A DNA stretch of 64,000 bases from Paenibacillus_AB hodogayensis. GTDB lineage: Bacteria > Bacillota > Bacilli > Paenibacillales > NBRC-103111. The stretch is taken from the NCBI RefSeq assembly GCF_039536325.1, contig NZ_BAAAYO010000014.1:383203-447202 (forward strand). Direction: 5' to 3'. This document shows, in pieces, positions 9,296 through 18,586 of this stretch (positions are counted from its first letter, which is position 1; each line of letters starts with the position of its first letter). The position numbers were made by a program, and so were the translations under genes. The notes beneath the pieces are model-generated. The model was given only the letters and a program-made list of their open reading frames with translations, was not told the origin of the DNA and ran no database searches.

Positions 9296-9346
9296 ATATA
9301 ACTTTAGCGCCAGTACAGGGCCCGCGGCGGTTAAAGCACGTACAAT

Positions 9347-9366
9347 TCGAGTCATTTATGACTCGA
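9347..9366. promoter_or_regulatory. Palindrome, probable upstream activator site
   Basis: A perfect inverted repeat, TCGAGTCA then TTTA then TGACTCGA, lies about 80-98 bases upstream of the predicted sigma-54 start. A further half-site (CGACTCA) lies near 9378. Position and symmetry fit an enhancer-binding-protein site. No sigma-54 activator gene lies in the window, so the regulator is likely encoded elsewhere. Confidence 0.6.
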
Positions 9367-9424
9367 CATTTCAATTTCGACTCACTTCCCTTAGCTTGGA
9401 CGACCATCGGGAAAAATATGAAAG

Positions 9425-9452
9425 AAGACCCCTTCATGATTGAAGGGGTCTT
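9425..9452 (-). terminator. Rho-independent terminator after ABC membrane gene
   Basis: A perfect 12-bp stem (AAGACCCCTTCA with TGAAGGGGTCTT) around a 4-base loop. On the minus strand it is followed by a broken T-rich tract. It closes the minus-strand GntR/ABC operon and separates it from the sigma-54 operon. Confidence 0.75.
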
Positions 9453-9513
9453 TGAACGAATGATGTGGAAGTCCGTTACATACATAAAGGGATGGCCTTG
9501 CTGCTCAGACATT

Positions 9514-10197
9514 TTAATGCGTCCTTCCTTTTGTAAAAAGCCAGCCGCCGGCCACGAAAACGAAATAAAGCAGCAGGTTCAATCCGACGCCCGCCAGCAG
9601 CGAGCCGTTGAATAACAAGGTTTTGAAAAACAAAGCGACATGAACGCGCAGCGAAGGGATCGCCGTTCCGATCGGGATCGCCGCGATAAGCACCGCTCCA
9701 AGCAGCCAGCCGATAGGGTGGTAGTAACCGGAGATCAGCATGCTGAGCAGCGCCATCACCATCAAATAAAAGACGATTTGGTAAAGAAAAGAGCCTGCCA
9801 CCCCGAAGTCGTACCAATGAAATGCTTCGACAAGATCGACGGTATCCGTATAATTGCGGATCACATTCACTTCAAGCACATGCCATAAAGAAATGAACAA
9901 TGCGATAGCCGCTGCCCAGAAGGCAAAGACGAATTGAAGCCCCATAAAATATTGCTCTCGGCTTGCGCCCAAATGTACGATGCGTTTGTAATAACGAAGC
10001 GGCAGCACGATAGCGAGGAAGAGCAAAATAAGAAGGAGCACGTTGCCGCTCGACAGGCTGGTATTCCGCGTGTTGTCGGTAAAGAAACCAACAATGAACT
10101 CCGCCAGTCTGCCAAGCAGGAGAGCAATAATGACGCACCAGATGTAAATCTTCATTTGCAAATAGGTTGCCTTTACATGAACGGCCGCTGCCCCCAC
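9514..10197 (-). CDS. ABC transporter membrane subunit (YtrC/YtrD-like)
   Basis: Integral membrane protein of about 227 residues with six hydrophobic stretches, consistent with an ABC-2-like permease partner of the upstream ATPase. No enzymatic motif is seen. The likely start is GTG at 10195-10197, because GGGAGG lies eight bases upstream, inside the end of the ATPase gene; a TTG further upstream (10215) would overlap the ATPase. It is the third gene of a GntR-ATPase-permease operon. Substrate unknown. A role in export or envelope stress is inferred from similar ytr-type operons. Confidence 0.75.
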   Translation of the reverse strand: MGAAAVHVKATYLQMKIYIWCVIIALLLGRLAEFIVGFFTDNTRNTSLSSGNVLLLILLFLAIVLPLRYYKRIVHLGASREQYFMGLQFVFAFWAAAIALFISLWHVLEVNVIRNYTDTVDLVEAFHWYDFGVAGSFLYQIVFYLMVMALLSMLISGYYHPIGWLLGAVLIAAIPIGTAIPSLRVHVALFFKTLLFNGSLLAGVGLNLLLYFVFVAGGWLFTKGRTH

Positions 10198-10198
10198 T

Positions 10199-11068
10199 TT
10201 ACTGACCTCCCTCAATCAAATACGAGAAAAACTTTTGAAGCGTCAGATTCTCAATCGAAATGTTCATCTCGCGCGCCTGCTGCCTATCCCCGTCGTCCAG
10301 CTTTGCATAAAGGGCGGCAATGGTGCCGTGGCCATAGGCTTCCGTATTCAGTACCCGCTTTCCGGCTGTAAACGAAGCCACCGCTTCCGAATTTCCCCGA
10401 ATCAGATAAGCTTCCATCCGGATCCGTTCCATCTCATCGTGAAGTAGGAGCGATCCGGCTTCAAGGATATACACTCTTTCTGCGACCGGGGCGATTTCGT
10501 CAATCAAATGCGTAGACAGTAAAATCGTGCGAGGGTAATTGGCGTAATCCTCCAGAAGCGCTTTGTAAAACTTTTCCCGCATCAAGACATCAAGTCCGAG
10601 TACCGGCTCGTCGTATAACGTCAGCGGCGCCCGGCTGGCCAGACCGATGATATTGCCTACGAGCGATTGCATCCCTCTCGAAAGCTGTCTAATTTTTTGG
10701 CGCGGATCGATCCGAAACGTTTGGAGCAGCTCGTGAGCAAACGTCCAATCCCAATGTGGATGAAATTTCGCGGCAAACTGCAAATTGTCGATAACCCGCG
10801 CTCCCCCGAAGTGCTTGTTTTCTTCGCGCACGAAACAGAAATCTTTCGGAAGTTCGCCTCTGCCCAGCTTTTTCCCTCTTACCTCGATTGTGCCGCCGTC
10901 CGGAAAAATGCCGCCCGCGATCATGTTGAGCAGCGTCGTTTTACCGGCGCCGTTTCGCCCGAGAAGGCCGTAAATGACGTTTTCCTCCAACTGCATATCC
11001 AGATTCCGCAACGCGTAAGTTCGACCGTATTGTTTGTTAACATGGCTGCAAGTCAACGCTATGCTCAC
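10199..11068 (-). CDS. ABC transporter ATP-binding protein (YtrB-like)
   Basis: Cytoplasmic ATPase of 289 residues that energises the membrane subunit downstream. Walker A is GRNGAGKTT, the signature is LSRGMQSLV (a degenerate LSGGQ), and Walker B is LTLYDEPVLGLD followed by LLSTHLIDE with the switch histidine. It lies seven bases after the GntR regulator and directly ahead of the membrane gene. The family is that of GntR/YtrA-linked ABC systems of Firmicutes, often induced by envelope-active compounds. Confidence 0.9.
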   Translation of the reverse strand: MSIALTCSHVNKQYGRTYALRNLDMQLEENVIYGLLGRNGAGKTTLLNMIAGGIFPDGGTIEVRGKKLGRGELPKDFCFVREENKHFGGARVIDNLQFAAKFHPHWDWTFAHELLQTFRIDPRQKIRQLSRGMQSLVGNIIGLASRAPLTLYDEPVLGLDVLMREKFYKALLEDYANYPRTILLSTHLIDEIAPVAERVYILEAGSLLLHDEMERIRMEAYLIRGNSEAVASFTAGKRVLNTEAYGHGTIAALYAKLDDGDRQQAREMNISIENLTLQKFFSYLIEGGQ

Positions 11069-11075
11069 GGTTCCT

Positions 11076-11444
11076 TCAACCCTTTCTCAACTGTTTGATC
11101 ATGTCCATGATCTCTTCGGTGGTCAGCTCGAGCTTGTCGGCTTCATCCAGCAAATTGGACAACAGTTCCTTGTAGAAACGATCTCTGCGCTTCTTCTGAA
11201 TGTTCTGTTTCGCATGAGTCGCCACATACATGCCAAGCCCTCTTTTTTTGTACAGGATCCCTTCATTTACGAGCAGACTGATCCCCTTCACCACGGTCGC
11301 CGGATTAATTTGAAACAGCTGAGAGAACTGAGCCACAGAAAGAACCTGCTCGTCCACTCGGAAAGTGCCGTTCAGAATATCGTCCTCAATGATATGGGCG
11401 ACCTGTTGAAAAATCGGTTGCTTATCGTCGAAAGTGATGTTCAT
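11076..11444 (-). CDS. GntR-family transcriptional regulator, YtrA subfamily
   Basis: Short GntR regulator of 122 residues with an N-terminal winged helix (PIFQQVAHIIEDDILNGTFRVDEQ, VAQFSQLFQINPATVVKGISLL). It has a short helical C-terminal tail for dimerisation rather than a ligand domain, which is the YtrA layout. It is first in its operon with the ABC genes, so it is probably their repressor. The intergenic region upstream carries two TAGTATGTTAC-type palindromic sites, one near each divergent start, so it may also control the ABC exporter on the plus strand. Confidence 0.88.
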   Translation of the reverse strand: MNITFDDKQPIFQQVAHIIEDDILNGTFRVDEQVLSVAQFSQLFQINPATVVKGISLLVNEGILYKKRGLGMYVATHAKQNIQKKRRDRFYKELLSNLLDEADKLELTTEEIMDMIKQLRKG

Positions 11445-11465
11445 TCCCTCACCATTCAGCTTATT

Positions 11466-11487
11466 TAGTATGTTACTTACCTAGCGT
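11466..11487. promoter_or_regulatory. Probable GntR/YtrA operator, proximal
   Basis: TAGTATGTTAC followed by an imperfect inverted half-site (7 of 11 positions) with four bases between. Positions 11467-11479 form a perfect 13-base inverted copy of 11564-11576. Confidence 0.5.
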
Positions 11488-11551
11488 ACCATAATTTATG
11501 GGATATGCCGACCGTCGGACCGGTTATTGACAACGATTTGCGGATGAATTA

Positions 11552-11577
11552 TAGTGTGCTACATAAGTAACATACTA
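11552..11577. promoter_or_regulatory. Probable GntR/YtrA operator, distal
   Basis: TAGTGTGCTAC, four bases, then GTAACATACTA: a palindrome matching at 9 of 11 positions. It sits 33 bases before the plus-strand ABC exporter start, in the shared divergent promoter region. Confidence 0.5.
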
Positions 11578-11609
11578 ACATACATAAGACGATTTGGGGA
11601 GATGTCCGC

Positions 11610-12314
11610 GTGAAAAAGTTGATCGAATTCAAAAACGTTTCGAAAGAATACAACCTGGGAGAAGTACCGATCAAGGCTCTTGATCGTGTGGATTTTTCCA
11701 TATCGGAGGGAGAATTCGTCGTTATTTTGGGCGCAAGCGGGGCCGGTAAAAGTACCATTTTGAATATACTTGGCGGTATGGATACGGCTACCTCGGGTCA
11801 GGTGCTGGTTGGCGATCAAGAAATAACAAAATTCAACGAAAAAAAATTAACGCAATATCGCGGCGAAAACGTGGGCTTCGTCTTTCAATTTTATAACTTG
11901 ATTCCGAATTTAAACGCTCTGGAGAACGTCGAATTTGCCACGGAAGTATGTAAAAACCATTTGGACGCCAAAGACATTTTAACAAAAGTCGGCTTAGAGA
12001 ACCGTATCCAAAACTTCCCCTCCCAGCTCTCCGGAGGAGAACAACAAAGAGTGGCTATCGCTAGAGCGGTTGCCAAAAATCCTTTGCTTTTACTTTGCGA
12101 TGAACCCACCGGAGCTTTGGATTATGTGACAGGCAAGTCCGTCTTAAAGCTTCTTCAAGATTTGAACAAGGAAACGAAAAAATGCGTCGTCTTGGTCACG
12201 CATAATTCCGCTATTGCTCCTATGGCGGATAAAATCATTAAGGTAAAAAGCGGGACGATCGAAAGCGTTACGATCAATGAGGAAAAACAAAGCGTTGAAG
12301 GGATCGAGTGGTAA
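11610..12314 (+). CDS. ABC transporter ATP-binding protein, MacB/LolD/FtsE type
   Basis: Cytoplasmic ATPase of 234 residues that powers the FtsX-like permease downstream. Walker A is GASGAGKST, the Q-loop is VFQFYNLIPNLNALEN, the signature is LSGGEQQRVAIARA, and Walker B is LLLCDEPTGALD with VTHN at the switch. It begins at GTG after GGGGAG. It is less GC-rich than the operon on its left, as is its partner. Systems of this type export peptides or lipids, or resist antimicrobial peptides; which applies here is unknown. Confidence 0.92.
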   Translation: MKKLIEFKNVSKEYNLGEVPIKALDRVDFSISEGEFVVILGASGAGKSTILNILGGMDTATSGQVLVGDQEITKFNEKKLTQYRGENVGFVFQFYNLIPNLNALENVEFATEVCKNHLDAKDILTKVGLENRIQNFPSQLSGGEQQRVAIARAVAKNPLLLLCDEPTGALDYVTGKSVLKLLQDLNKETKKCVVLVTHNSAIAPMADKIIKVKSGTIESVTINEEKQSVEGIEW

Positions 12315-12316
12315 TA

Positions 12317-14647
12317 ATGAAATTATTCATAAAATTAGTTAGGGATATGAAACAATCGATCGGGCAATTTATAGCCTTTGTTTTGATTATCGCAGTAGGA
12401 GCTTTTTTCTATGCAGGACTGGTCACGTATAGCCATAATCTTAGTGCTTATACCAAGGTTTACTTTAAACAACATCAGTTAAGCGACTTAAATGTGTATT
12501 ACAGTCAAATCTCCAAACATGATGTGGCCGGTTTAAGCCAATTGGAAGGTATCCAGAAAATAGAAGGACGTTACTCCTTTGAAGCTACGCAAGCCTTTGC
12601 AGATTATAAAGCTTCCTTAAAAATCCATTCGATCCCGGCACAAAATGAGATCAATACGCCTACCCTGATTAAGGGGAGTCTCCCGTCCAAAAAAGATGAA
12701 ATCTTAATAGACTCCCATTATGCAAAAGAACATCAGTATGATGTCGGCGATCAGATCCGGATAAGTACGAACGAAAGAAATTTGAAGTTTACGATTAGCG
12801 GCTTGGGTGAAAATGTGGAACATGCCAAAAAGAACGAAACGCAAGACCATAAAACCTACGGAATCGCTTATATTGCAGAAGAGGCCATCCCTGAAATCGT
12901 TAACGGTTTTTCCTATAACGAAGTCATGATTGATGCTAAAGAAGGTTACGATATTGACCAATTAGGGAAATCAATCGAAGTACAATCCAAGGAAAACCGA
13001 CTTGCTTATGTAAACCAAGTAAGTAAAGAACGGACTTTCAATTATTCTCAAATCAATCAAACGATACATAATAATAATTTGATGAGCAAGGTTATCCCTT
13101 TAGTTCTCTTTTTCATTGAAGCGATTATCCTATTTCTTGCGATGTCGAGGAATATAGATTCTCAAAGAAATCAAGTAGGGATTATGAAAGCTTTGGGGGT
13201 AAAAAACAGAAGCATCATGCTTCATTACATGGGATACCCTTTGTTGGCAAGTCTAGTAGGCTCCCTTCTTGGTTGTGCCATTGCCGCCATAGTATTTATT
13301 CCATTAGTAACCGAATCGAATGCAAGGGCCTACTCGCTGCCCGGCATCACATTCACCTTTTCTCTTTATTCGATTATTCCTCCCATCTTGTTCTCTAGCG
13401 CTTTCGGACTCCTATCTTGCTACTTGAGCGGCAGAGCCATTTTAAAAGAACGCGCTGCACAGGCTATGCGTCCCAAGCCTCCAAGGAAGATGAAAAAGCT
13501 GCTTATTGAAAAAGTTCCGGGTTTATGGAGTCATATTTCCTACAGCTACAAGCTCATTTTGAGAAATATCTTTTTAAATAAGCAAAAAGCGTTGGCGAGC
13601 TCGATTGGCGTCGCCGTAAGCACGGTTTTGCTGATAACTGCATTTGGCACACAAGCGGCCTTGCTTAAAGTCGTTAACCAAGTTGAAGATGTGTATACCT
13701 ATGATTTAAGAGTAGATTATAAAATTGGAACAGCTGCCGATACGTTACCATTACCCTCCGGTATTAAAAACAGTTATTTTTTATCCACTTTTCCTGTTGA
13801 ATTCATCAAAGATGACGAGAAAGAAAATGCCACTTTAGTTGTTACAGAAAAAGAAAACAATCTTATCCATTTCTTTGACGAAAATGACCAAAAGATATTC
13901 ATGGAAAACAACGGTGTTCTGGTGCCGAAATCTTACGCCGACAAACATCACATTGTAGAAGGGGATGTAATCCAAATCAAGTTCATTGCGCCAGAGCTTG
14001 CAAATAAAACGGTAGCGATGAAAGTGCTACATATATCTTCCCAGTATTCGAATCCGTCGTTTTATGCGACACCCGCCTATGTAAAGAGCTTGGGCCTGGA
14101 TTACAGTCCAACCTCGCTTTTGGTCGAAGCTAACAGCTCTACCGATCTTATGAACGTTCGCGGCTTCTTTGAACAAGATCAGCATGTAGACACCATTGCG
14201 GATAAAGACGATCTAAAGAAATCAGCTCAATATATGTTGAAGCAAAACAATTTCGTGTTTATTATGTTTATCGTCTGTGCCGTCATCCTTTCTTTTAGCG
14301 CCATCTATACGATATCTTCCATAAACATTTATGAAAGGAATCGCGAGCTTGCCACGCTTAAAGTATTGGGCTATCAAAAAAATAAAATAAACCGGCTTAT
14401 CTTTTTTGAAAACATCCTGCTCACCACCTTTGCGATCCTTGTAGCGCTGCCGATCAGTCGCTATATGTACGCCGTTATTATCAAAGCCCTGTCGAGCACC
14501 CATCAACAAATCCCGGATCAATTGAATCTGTTTGTGATAGGGATATCCGTTATTCTCGCCTTCTTGCTCACCGCCCTCTCCAACCTGCTGCTTCGCAGAA
14601 AAGTAACCAAAATAAATATGATTGAATCGTTGAAAAGTGTAGAATAA
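12317..14647 (+). CDS. FtsX-like ABC transporter permease
   Basis: Large membrane protein of about 776 residues. It has a TM segment near 15-35, a roughly 220-residue extracytoplasmic domain, a first FtsX core (about 255-380), a second extracytoplasmic domain, and a second FtsX core (about 640-770, FIMFIVCAVILSFSAIYTISSINIYERNRELATLKVLGY). This two-module layout is typical of MacB-like and lipoprotein/antimicrobial-peptide exporters. The ATG at 12317 is preferred; an in-frame GTG at 12308 overlaps the ATPase stop. It forms a two-gene unit with the ATPase and is followed by an AraC regulator. Confidence 0.9.
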   Translation: MKLFIKLVRDMKQSIGQFIAFVLIIAVGAFFYAGLVTYSHNLSAYTKVYFKQHQLSDLNVYYSQISKHDVAGLSQLEGIQKIEGRYSFEATQAFADYKASLKIHSIPAQNEINTPTLIKGSLPSKKDEILIDSHYAKEHQYDVGDQIRISTNERNLKFTISGLGENVEHAKKNETQDHKTYGIAYIAEEAIPEIVNGFSYNEVMIDAKEGYDIDQLGKSIEVQSKENRLAYVNQVSKERTFNYSQINQTIHNNNLMSKVIPLVLFFIEAIILFLAMSRNIDSQRNQVGIMKALGVKNRSIMLHYMGYPLLASLVGSLLGCAIAAIVFIPLVTESNARAYSLPGITFTFSLYSIIPPILFSSAFGLLSCYLSGRAILKERAAQAMRPKPPRKMKKLLIEKVPGLWSHISYSYKLILRNIFLNKQKALASSIGVAVSTVLLITAFGTQAALLKVVNQVEDVYTYDLRVDYKIGTAADTLPLPSGIKNSYFLSTFPVEFIKDDEKENATLVVTEKENNLIHFFDENDQKIFMENNGVLVPKSYADKHHIVEGDVIQIKFIAPELANKTVAMKVLHISSQYSNPSFYATPAYVKSLGLDYSPTSLLVEANSSTDLMNVRGFFEQDQHVDTIADKDDLKKSAQYMLKQNNFVFIMFIVCAVILSFSAIYTISSINIYERNRELATLKVLGYQKNKINRLIFFENILLTTFAILVALPISRYMYAVIIKALSSTHQQIPDQLNLFVIGISVILAFLLTALSNLLLRRKVTKINMIESLKSVE

Positions 14648-14697
14648 GAGGCTATGGTAAAATGATGATAACGACAAGAGAATCAGGGGACAGACTC

Positions 14698-15666
14698 ATG
14701 AACAATCCTACACGGGGTCCAACTTCGAAAAGCAGCGACAAGGAATCACTCGCTATAGAAACAGCTCGCTTGGCAAGCCTTATCCACGCCCAAGTTCCCT
14801 ATGATGGAACGTATAGGCAATGTATTCCCGGACTGTCCGTCAGTCGCTATTCGCAAGTAAATGAAAACGATGTAAAATCATTCGACTCGCCCTCCATGTT
14901 AATCATTGCACAAGGTGCCAAGACACTGACAGTAGGGCAAGAAGTATATCAATTCCATCAAGCGCAAATACTTATGCTTCCTGTTGCCCTTCCTATTGCT
15001 TTGAAGGTGACTCAAGCAAGCAAGTTCGAGCCTTATCTAAGCGTGAAATTGGTTCTTGACCCGCAAAAAATTGCTGAATTGGCCCTCAGGGTATATCCGA
15101 AGGGCGTGCCAGCCGTAAAGAAATGGAGCGCAGGTTATGTTCTAGACGCCGACACAGAAATGATTAGCGCTGCAACACGACTGGTGAAATGCTTGGCCAA
15201 TACCAGCGATGCCGAATTGCTGGGCCCCCTTGCGATGGATGAGGTTTTAATACGCATCCTCCGCAGCCCGATTGGATCCCGGATCGCCGAGCTTGGTTTT
15301 GCAGGCTCGGAAGCTCATCGAGTGACGAGAGCGATTACCTGGCTTCGTAATCATTACCCCTATCCCATGAAAGTTGCAGACTTGGCTGATATGGTACACA
15401 TGAGCGAATCCACTTTTCGAGTGCATTTCAAATCCATTACTTCAATGAGTCCCTTACAATACCAAAAAGCGCTTCGCCTGCATGAAGCAAGACGGTTAAT
15501 GCTCTCCGAATCCATGGATGCGACAACGGCATGCTATCAAGTGGGTTATGTGAGTCCTTCTCAATTTAGTCGAGACTACAGCCGTTTTTTTGGAAGTCCG
15601 CCAAGGAGAGACGTTGTAGGGGTACGTCAGCAAGTCACGAATGGTTTAGACCTTCCGCTGGAATAG
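14698..15666 (+). CDS. AraC-family transcriptional regulator
   Basis: DNA-binding regulator of about 322 residues. The N-terminal part (about 30-190) matches the AraC_N type sensory domain (SMLIIAQGAKTLTVGQEVYQF). The C-terminal AraC/XylS double helix-turn-helix covers about 220-310, with VADLADMVHMSESTFRVHFK in the first HTH and VGYVSPSQFSRDYSRFFG in the second. The ATG at 14698 has AGGGGA eight bases upstream; an earlier in-frame ATG at 14662 is possible. It lies just after the ABC exporter but has its own ribosome site. Target genes are unknown. Confidence 0.88.
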   Translation: MNNPTRGPTSKSSDKESLAIETARLASLIHAQVPYDGTYRQCIPGLSVSRYSQVNENDVKSFDSPSMLIIAQGAKTLTVGQEVYQFHQAQILMLPVALPIALKVTQASKFEPYLSVKLVLDPQKIAELALRVYPKGVPAVKKWSAGYVLDADTEMISAATRLVKCLANTSDAELLGPLAMDEVLIRILRSPIGSRIAELGFAGSEAHRVTRAITWLRNHYPYPMKVADLADMVHMSESTFRVHFKSITSMSPLQYQKALRLHEARRLMLSESMDATTACYQVGYVSPSQFSRDYSRFFGSPPRRDVVGVRQQVTNGLDLPLE

Positions 15667-15681
15667 GCAATCTTATATAGA

Positions 15682-17139
15682 TTACCGCAGCTTACCCGTA
15701 TGCGCGTCGACATAAGAATCGGTGTTGATCCGGTACACGAGCACCGGCTTATCGGAAACCTGGCCGTCCACGGTCGGATATACGTACTTGAGCTCGTACG
15801 GATTGTGCTTGACATATTCGGCAGCGGCCGGCTTGGCCCCCACAAATCCTTGCGGCTCCTTCAACGAAAGCGGCGATTCCGTATGGTTATAAGCAAAGTA
15901 ACTTACGACAGCTCCGCTTTGCTTATCGATCCCCACCTTGTAATACTGATCCAGTACGGGGATTCCATGATGCACGGGGTGAAATTGGAACGAATATTCC
16001 GTGCTGCCAAGCGGAGGAGCCTGCGTTCGTATAACTTGAACTTCGTTCACGCTTGAATTAAGAAACGTTTGTACGAACTGCGCGGCTTTCTCTTGCGCTT
16101 TTTCCTCGGAATATGCGGCTTGCAAAGCGGATGAGTCGTAATAACCCTTGAAAAGGGAATAAGAAACCAACTGACCGTCTTTCGTTTGGACAATAACGTT
16201 GCTGCCGTCGCTTGCTACGACCGAATAAAACATATCTCCGCCACTCTCCGACCCTGCTTCGAGTGTCAGCTCTATCCCGAAATGTTCGGCAACCCGCTTC
16301 GACACGTCTTCCGGCGTATTCGCCGACAAGCTCTTGCCTCCGGCCGTGACGGGAATCGGCGGAGACGTATACGATTCAACCAGTTCCTTGCCTGTCGCAG
16401 CGTCGATGATGCCGGAGAACATCGGCGCATAATTCAGCTTCCCGTCTGACGCGAAGCCTAATTTCATATAGTCCGCCAGCGCTTTCTCCACTTGAGCCTT
16501 CGGCAACGCTCCCGAAGGGTCCGGGAATTGCTCTTTGTCCGCATATTTTCCGCGGGCATGCCCGGCCTCCTGGATTCTTGCAATCGCTCCGTCCGCCGTT
16601 ACGGTCACCAAGTAACCGTCTCCCTCGACCTTCAAGCCGTTAACGACGCGCGAGAATTGGACCGCTTTTTGGCCGAGTACATTGGTTCCGATTTTATCCT
16701 CCATCTCATATTCGCCGGCATCTTCGCTTCCCAGCCACTTCTTCATAAACGCGTCCGCCTTCTCCTTCATCAAGGCGTCGGGCACGCTGTCGCCTACGGC
16801 CGTATTGTTTACAAACGAACGAAGCCGGCCTTTCTCGTCGATGAATGCGAAATCAAACATGCGTATCGATAGACGCGAGAAGTCGTCGTCAAACGTAATA
16901 GCGAAGCTTGCCCCCGCTGTGTATTGCTCGACGCGCTGCTGTTTGGACGCAAGGTGCGGGAACAGCGTAAGCAGCTTGTCAAGCGACTGCTTGGCCGCAT
17001 CGGTCAACGTCACTGCTTGCTGTACGTTTGCTGCCTCCGGACTTGCCGCGGACGCGCGCTGAACTAACCCAACCGAGGTTACGGACAGAACGGCTGCCAG
17101 TACGGTTGCGGTAACAATCATTTTATTCCCTTTTTTCAT
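15682..17139 (-). CDS. Exported YcdB/YcdC-type protein with PepSY-like repeats
   Basis: Secreted or wall-associated protein of 485 residues. A signal peptide is clear (MKKGNKMIVTATVLAAVL, then an ASA cleavage site near residue 32). The rest repeats a pattern of short alpha/beta units (ALPKAQVEKALADYMKLGF, IIDAATGKELVESYTSPP, YKVGIDKQSGAVVSYFAYN), as in the YcdB/YcdC repeated domain and PepSY proteins. In other bacteria such proteins are thought to modulate proteases or envelope processes. It is last in the ECF sigma operon, 44 bases after the solute-binding protein. The function is not established. Confidence 0.78.
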   Translation of the reverse strand: MKKGNKMIVTATVLAAVLSVTSVGLVQRASAASPEAANVQQAVTLTDAAKQSLDKLLTLFPHLASKQQRVEQYTAGASFAITFDDDFSRLSIRMFDFAFIDEKGRLRSFVNNTAVGDSVPDALMKEKADAFMKKWLGSEDAGEYEMEDKIGTNVLGQKAVQFSRVVNGLKVEGDGYLVTVTADGAIARIQEAGHARGKYADKEQFPDPSGALPKAQVEKALADYMKLGFASDGKLNYAPMFSGIIDAATGKELVESYTSPPIPVTAGGKSLSANTPEDVSKRVAEHFGIELTLEAGSESGGDMFYSVVASDGSNVIVQTKDGQLVSYSLFKGYYDSSALQAAYSEEKAQEKAAQFVQTFLNSSVNEVQVIRTQAPPLGSTEYSFQFHPVHHGIPVLDQYYKVGIDKQSGAVVSYFAYNHTESPLSLKEPQGFVGAKPAAAEYVKHNPYELKYVYPTVDGQVSDKPVLVYRINTDSYVDAHTGKLR

Positions 17140-17182
17140 AGTAGTCTCTTCATCCTCCCGGCATGTTTATAACATGCTATGG

Positions 17183-18535
17183 TCAATTGGTCTTGTCCTT
17201 CTCGGCCGCAATGGACTGATCCAGGATCACTTGCCCTTGCCGTTGAATGTTCTTAAGCGCCTCATCAATCGACTTGCGTCCGTCATAGGCGTCCTGCAGC
17301 TCCTTCTTGGCTAACGCCTCGTAAGGCATATAAAAGCTTTGCGGTATTTTCCCGCCCCCCTTCGGCGCGTCAGGGTCCGGTCTCAATGCATAGAAAGCTT
17401 CCAAGCTGTGTCCTTCCATGTCTTTCAAGTACGCGGTTCTGGACGGCATCACTCCGTGCCTCCACGCTTTGGATATCGCACTCACATAGGAGTCGCCGTT
17501 GAAGTAGCTTACGAATTTCCAGGCGTCCTCCACATTCTCGGCATTTGCCGAAATTGCAGTAATGCTGCTGATCCAGATATTGTTTCCGACATCCGGCTTT
17601 TTCGGGTCGACAGGCACCGTAACGATATCCCATACCGGCATCTGCTCCTTCAGAACGTCCTGGGCTCTCTTCAATTCTTTGAGAAAATCGCTATGGCCAA
17701 GCGCCATCGCCGTTTTCCCGCCGATGAAAGGATGCTGCTTCAGCACAGCGCCAGCATCCATACCCGATGGGTACGAAACCTCTCCCGAGAACAACGCCCC
17801 CGATTTCATCGCGCCGAAGGCGAGCTGGTACACTTTTTTCCATTCGCTCGTATCCATGATCATTTTCATCGTATCCTGATCGACCGAAGCGAGGCCCATA
17901 TTTCTCCCTATCTCCAGACCCGTGTAGTACGGATGAACATCGTATAATCCAAGCATGATTCCGGCCGTCCGATCTTTCGAATCGCCTTTGCCGGTGGAAA
18001 AACGCTGGGCAAGCTGCATCGTCTCCTCCCAGCTCATTCGATCTTTCGGATAAGGAATACCCGCTTTGTCAAACAACGTTTTGTTGTAGTAGAGCGCCTG
18101 ACTGCTGAAATGCGGTGCAAGCCCGTACAATTTACCTCCGCCCATCGCTTTGACCGTAGACAAAACGGCCGGTACAATGCCTTCCACATTAAACTTGTCC
18201 CTCTTGATGAGCGGCTCGAGATCGTACAGCAGCCCGTCCTGGGCATATCGTTCAAAAACATGGCTTTGCTCCAAAATAAGCACGTCCGGCTTCTTTTGCT
18301 TGATGTACGCATCCATGTCCTTCGGGGAAACTCCTGTCGTAGGCACGACCTCCACCTCCATGCTCGGATGCTGGGCGGCGAACAGAGTACCGAAATTCTC
18401 GTAGTAGGCCTCTTCGTTGTAATACAATACTTTAAGCGTTGTCTTTTTTTTCGTTTCCGGGCTTCCGGTCGCTTCGCATCCAACCGCGCCAAGGGCGAAC
18501 ATTATCGTGACCATCAACAATATGAAACGCTGCAT
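17183..18535 (-). CDS. Extracellular solute-binding lipoprotein (ABC family 1)
   Basis: Sugar-type binding protein of 450 residues. It has a lipoprotein signal peptide with lipobox GAVGC at about 16-20. The mature part has binding-protein landmarks such as YNKTLFDKAGIPYPKD and SYFNGDSYVSAISKAW. No permease or ATPase genes accompany it, which is unusual for a transporter subunit. It sits between an anti-sigma factor and a YcdB-like protein, so it may serve as a sensor or orphan receptor for the sigma system. That role is inference. Confidence 0.88.
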   Translation of the reverse strand: MQRFILLMVTIMFALGAVGCEATGSPETKKKTTLKVLYYNEEAYYENFGTLFAAQHPSMEVEVVPTTGVSPKDMDAYIKQKKPDVLILEQSHVFERYAQDGLLYDLEPLIKRDKFNVEGIVPAVLSTVKAMGGGKLYGLAPHFSSQALYYNKTLFDKAGIPYPKDRMSWEETMQLAQRFSTGKGDSKDRTAGIMLGLYDVHPYYTGLEIGRNMGLASVDQDTMKMIMDTSEWKKVYQLAFGAMKSGALFSGEVSYPSGMDAGAVLKQHPFIGGKTAMALGHSDFLKELKRAQDVLKEQMPVWDIVTVPVDPKKPDVGNNIWISSITAISANAENVEDAWKFVSYFNGDSYVSAISKAWRHGVMPSRTAYLKDMEGHSLEAFYALRPDPDAPKGGGKIPQSFYMPYEALAKKELQDAYDGRKSIDEALKNIQRQGQVILDQSIAAEKDKTN

Positions 18536-18586
18536 GTCCGATCATAGACTCCAATCTGTCGGGGATTTATTACCATTTGGCTCTAC

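Noticed and set aside
9285..9512. 75-codon minus-strand frame upstream of the NCS1 permease
   Set aside because: It crosses a strong terminator, the activator palindrome and the sigma-54 promoter, and lacks a ribosome site.
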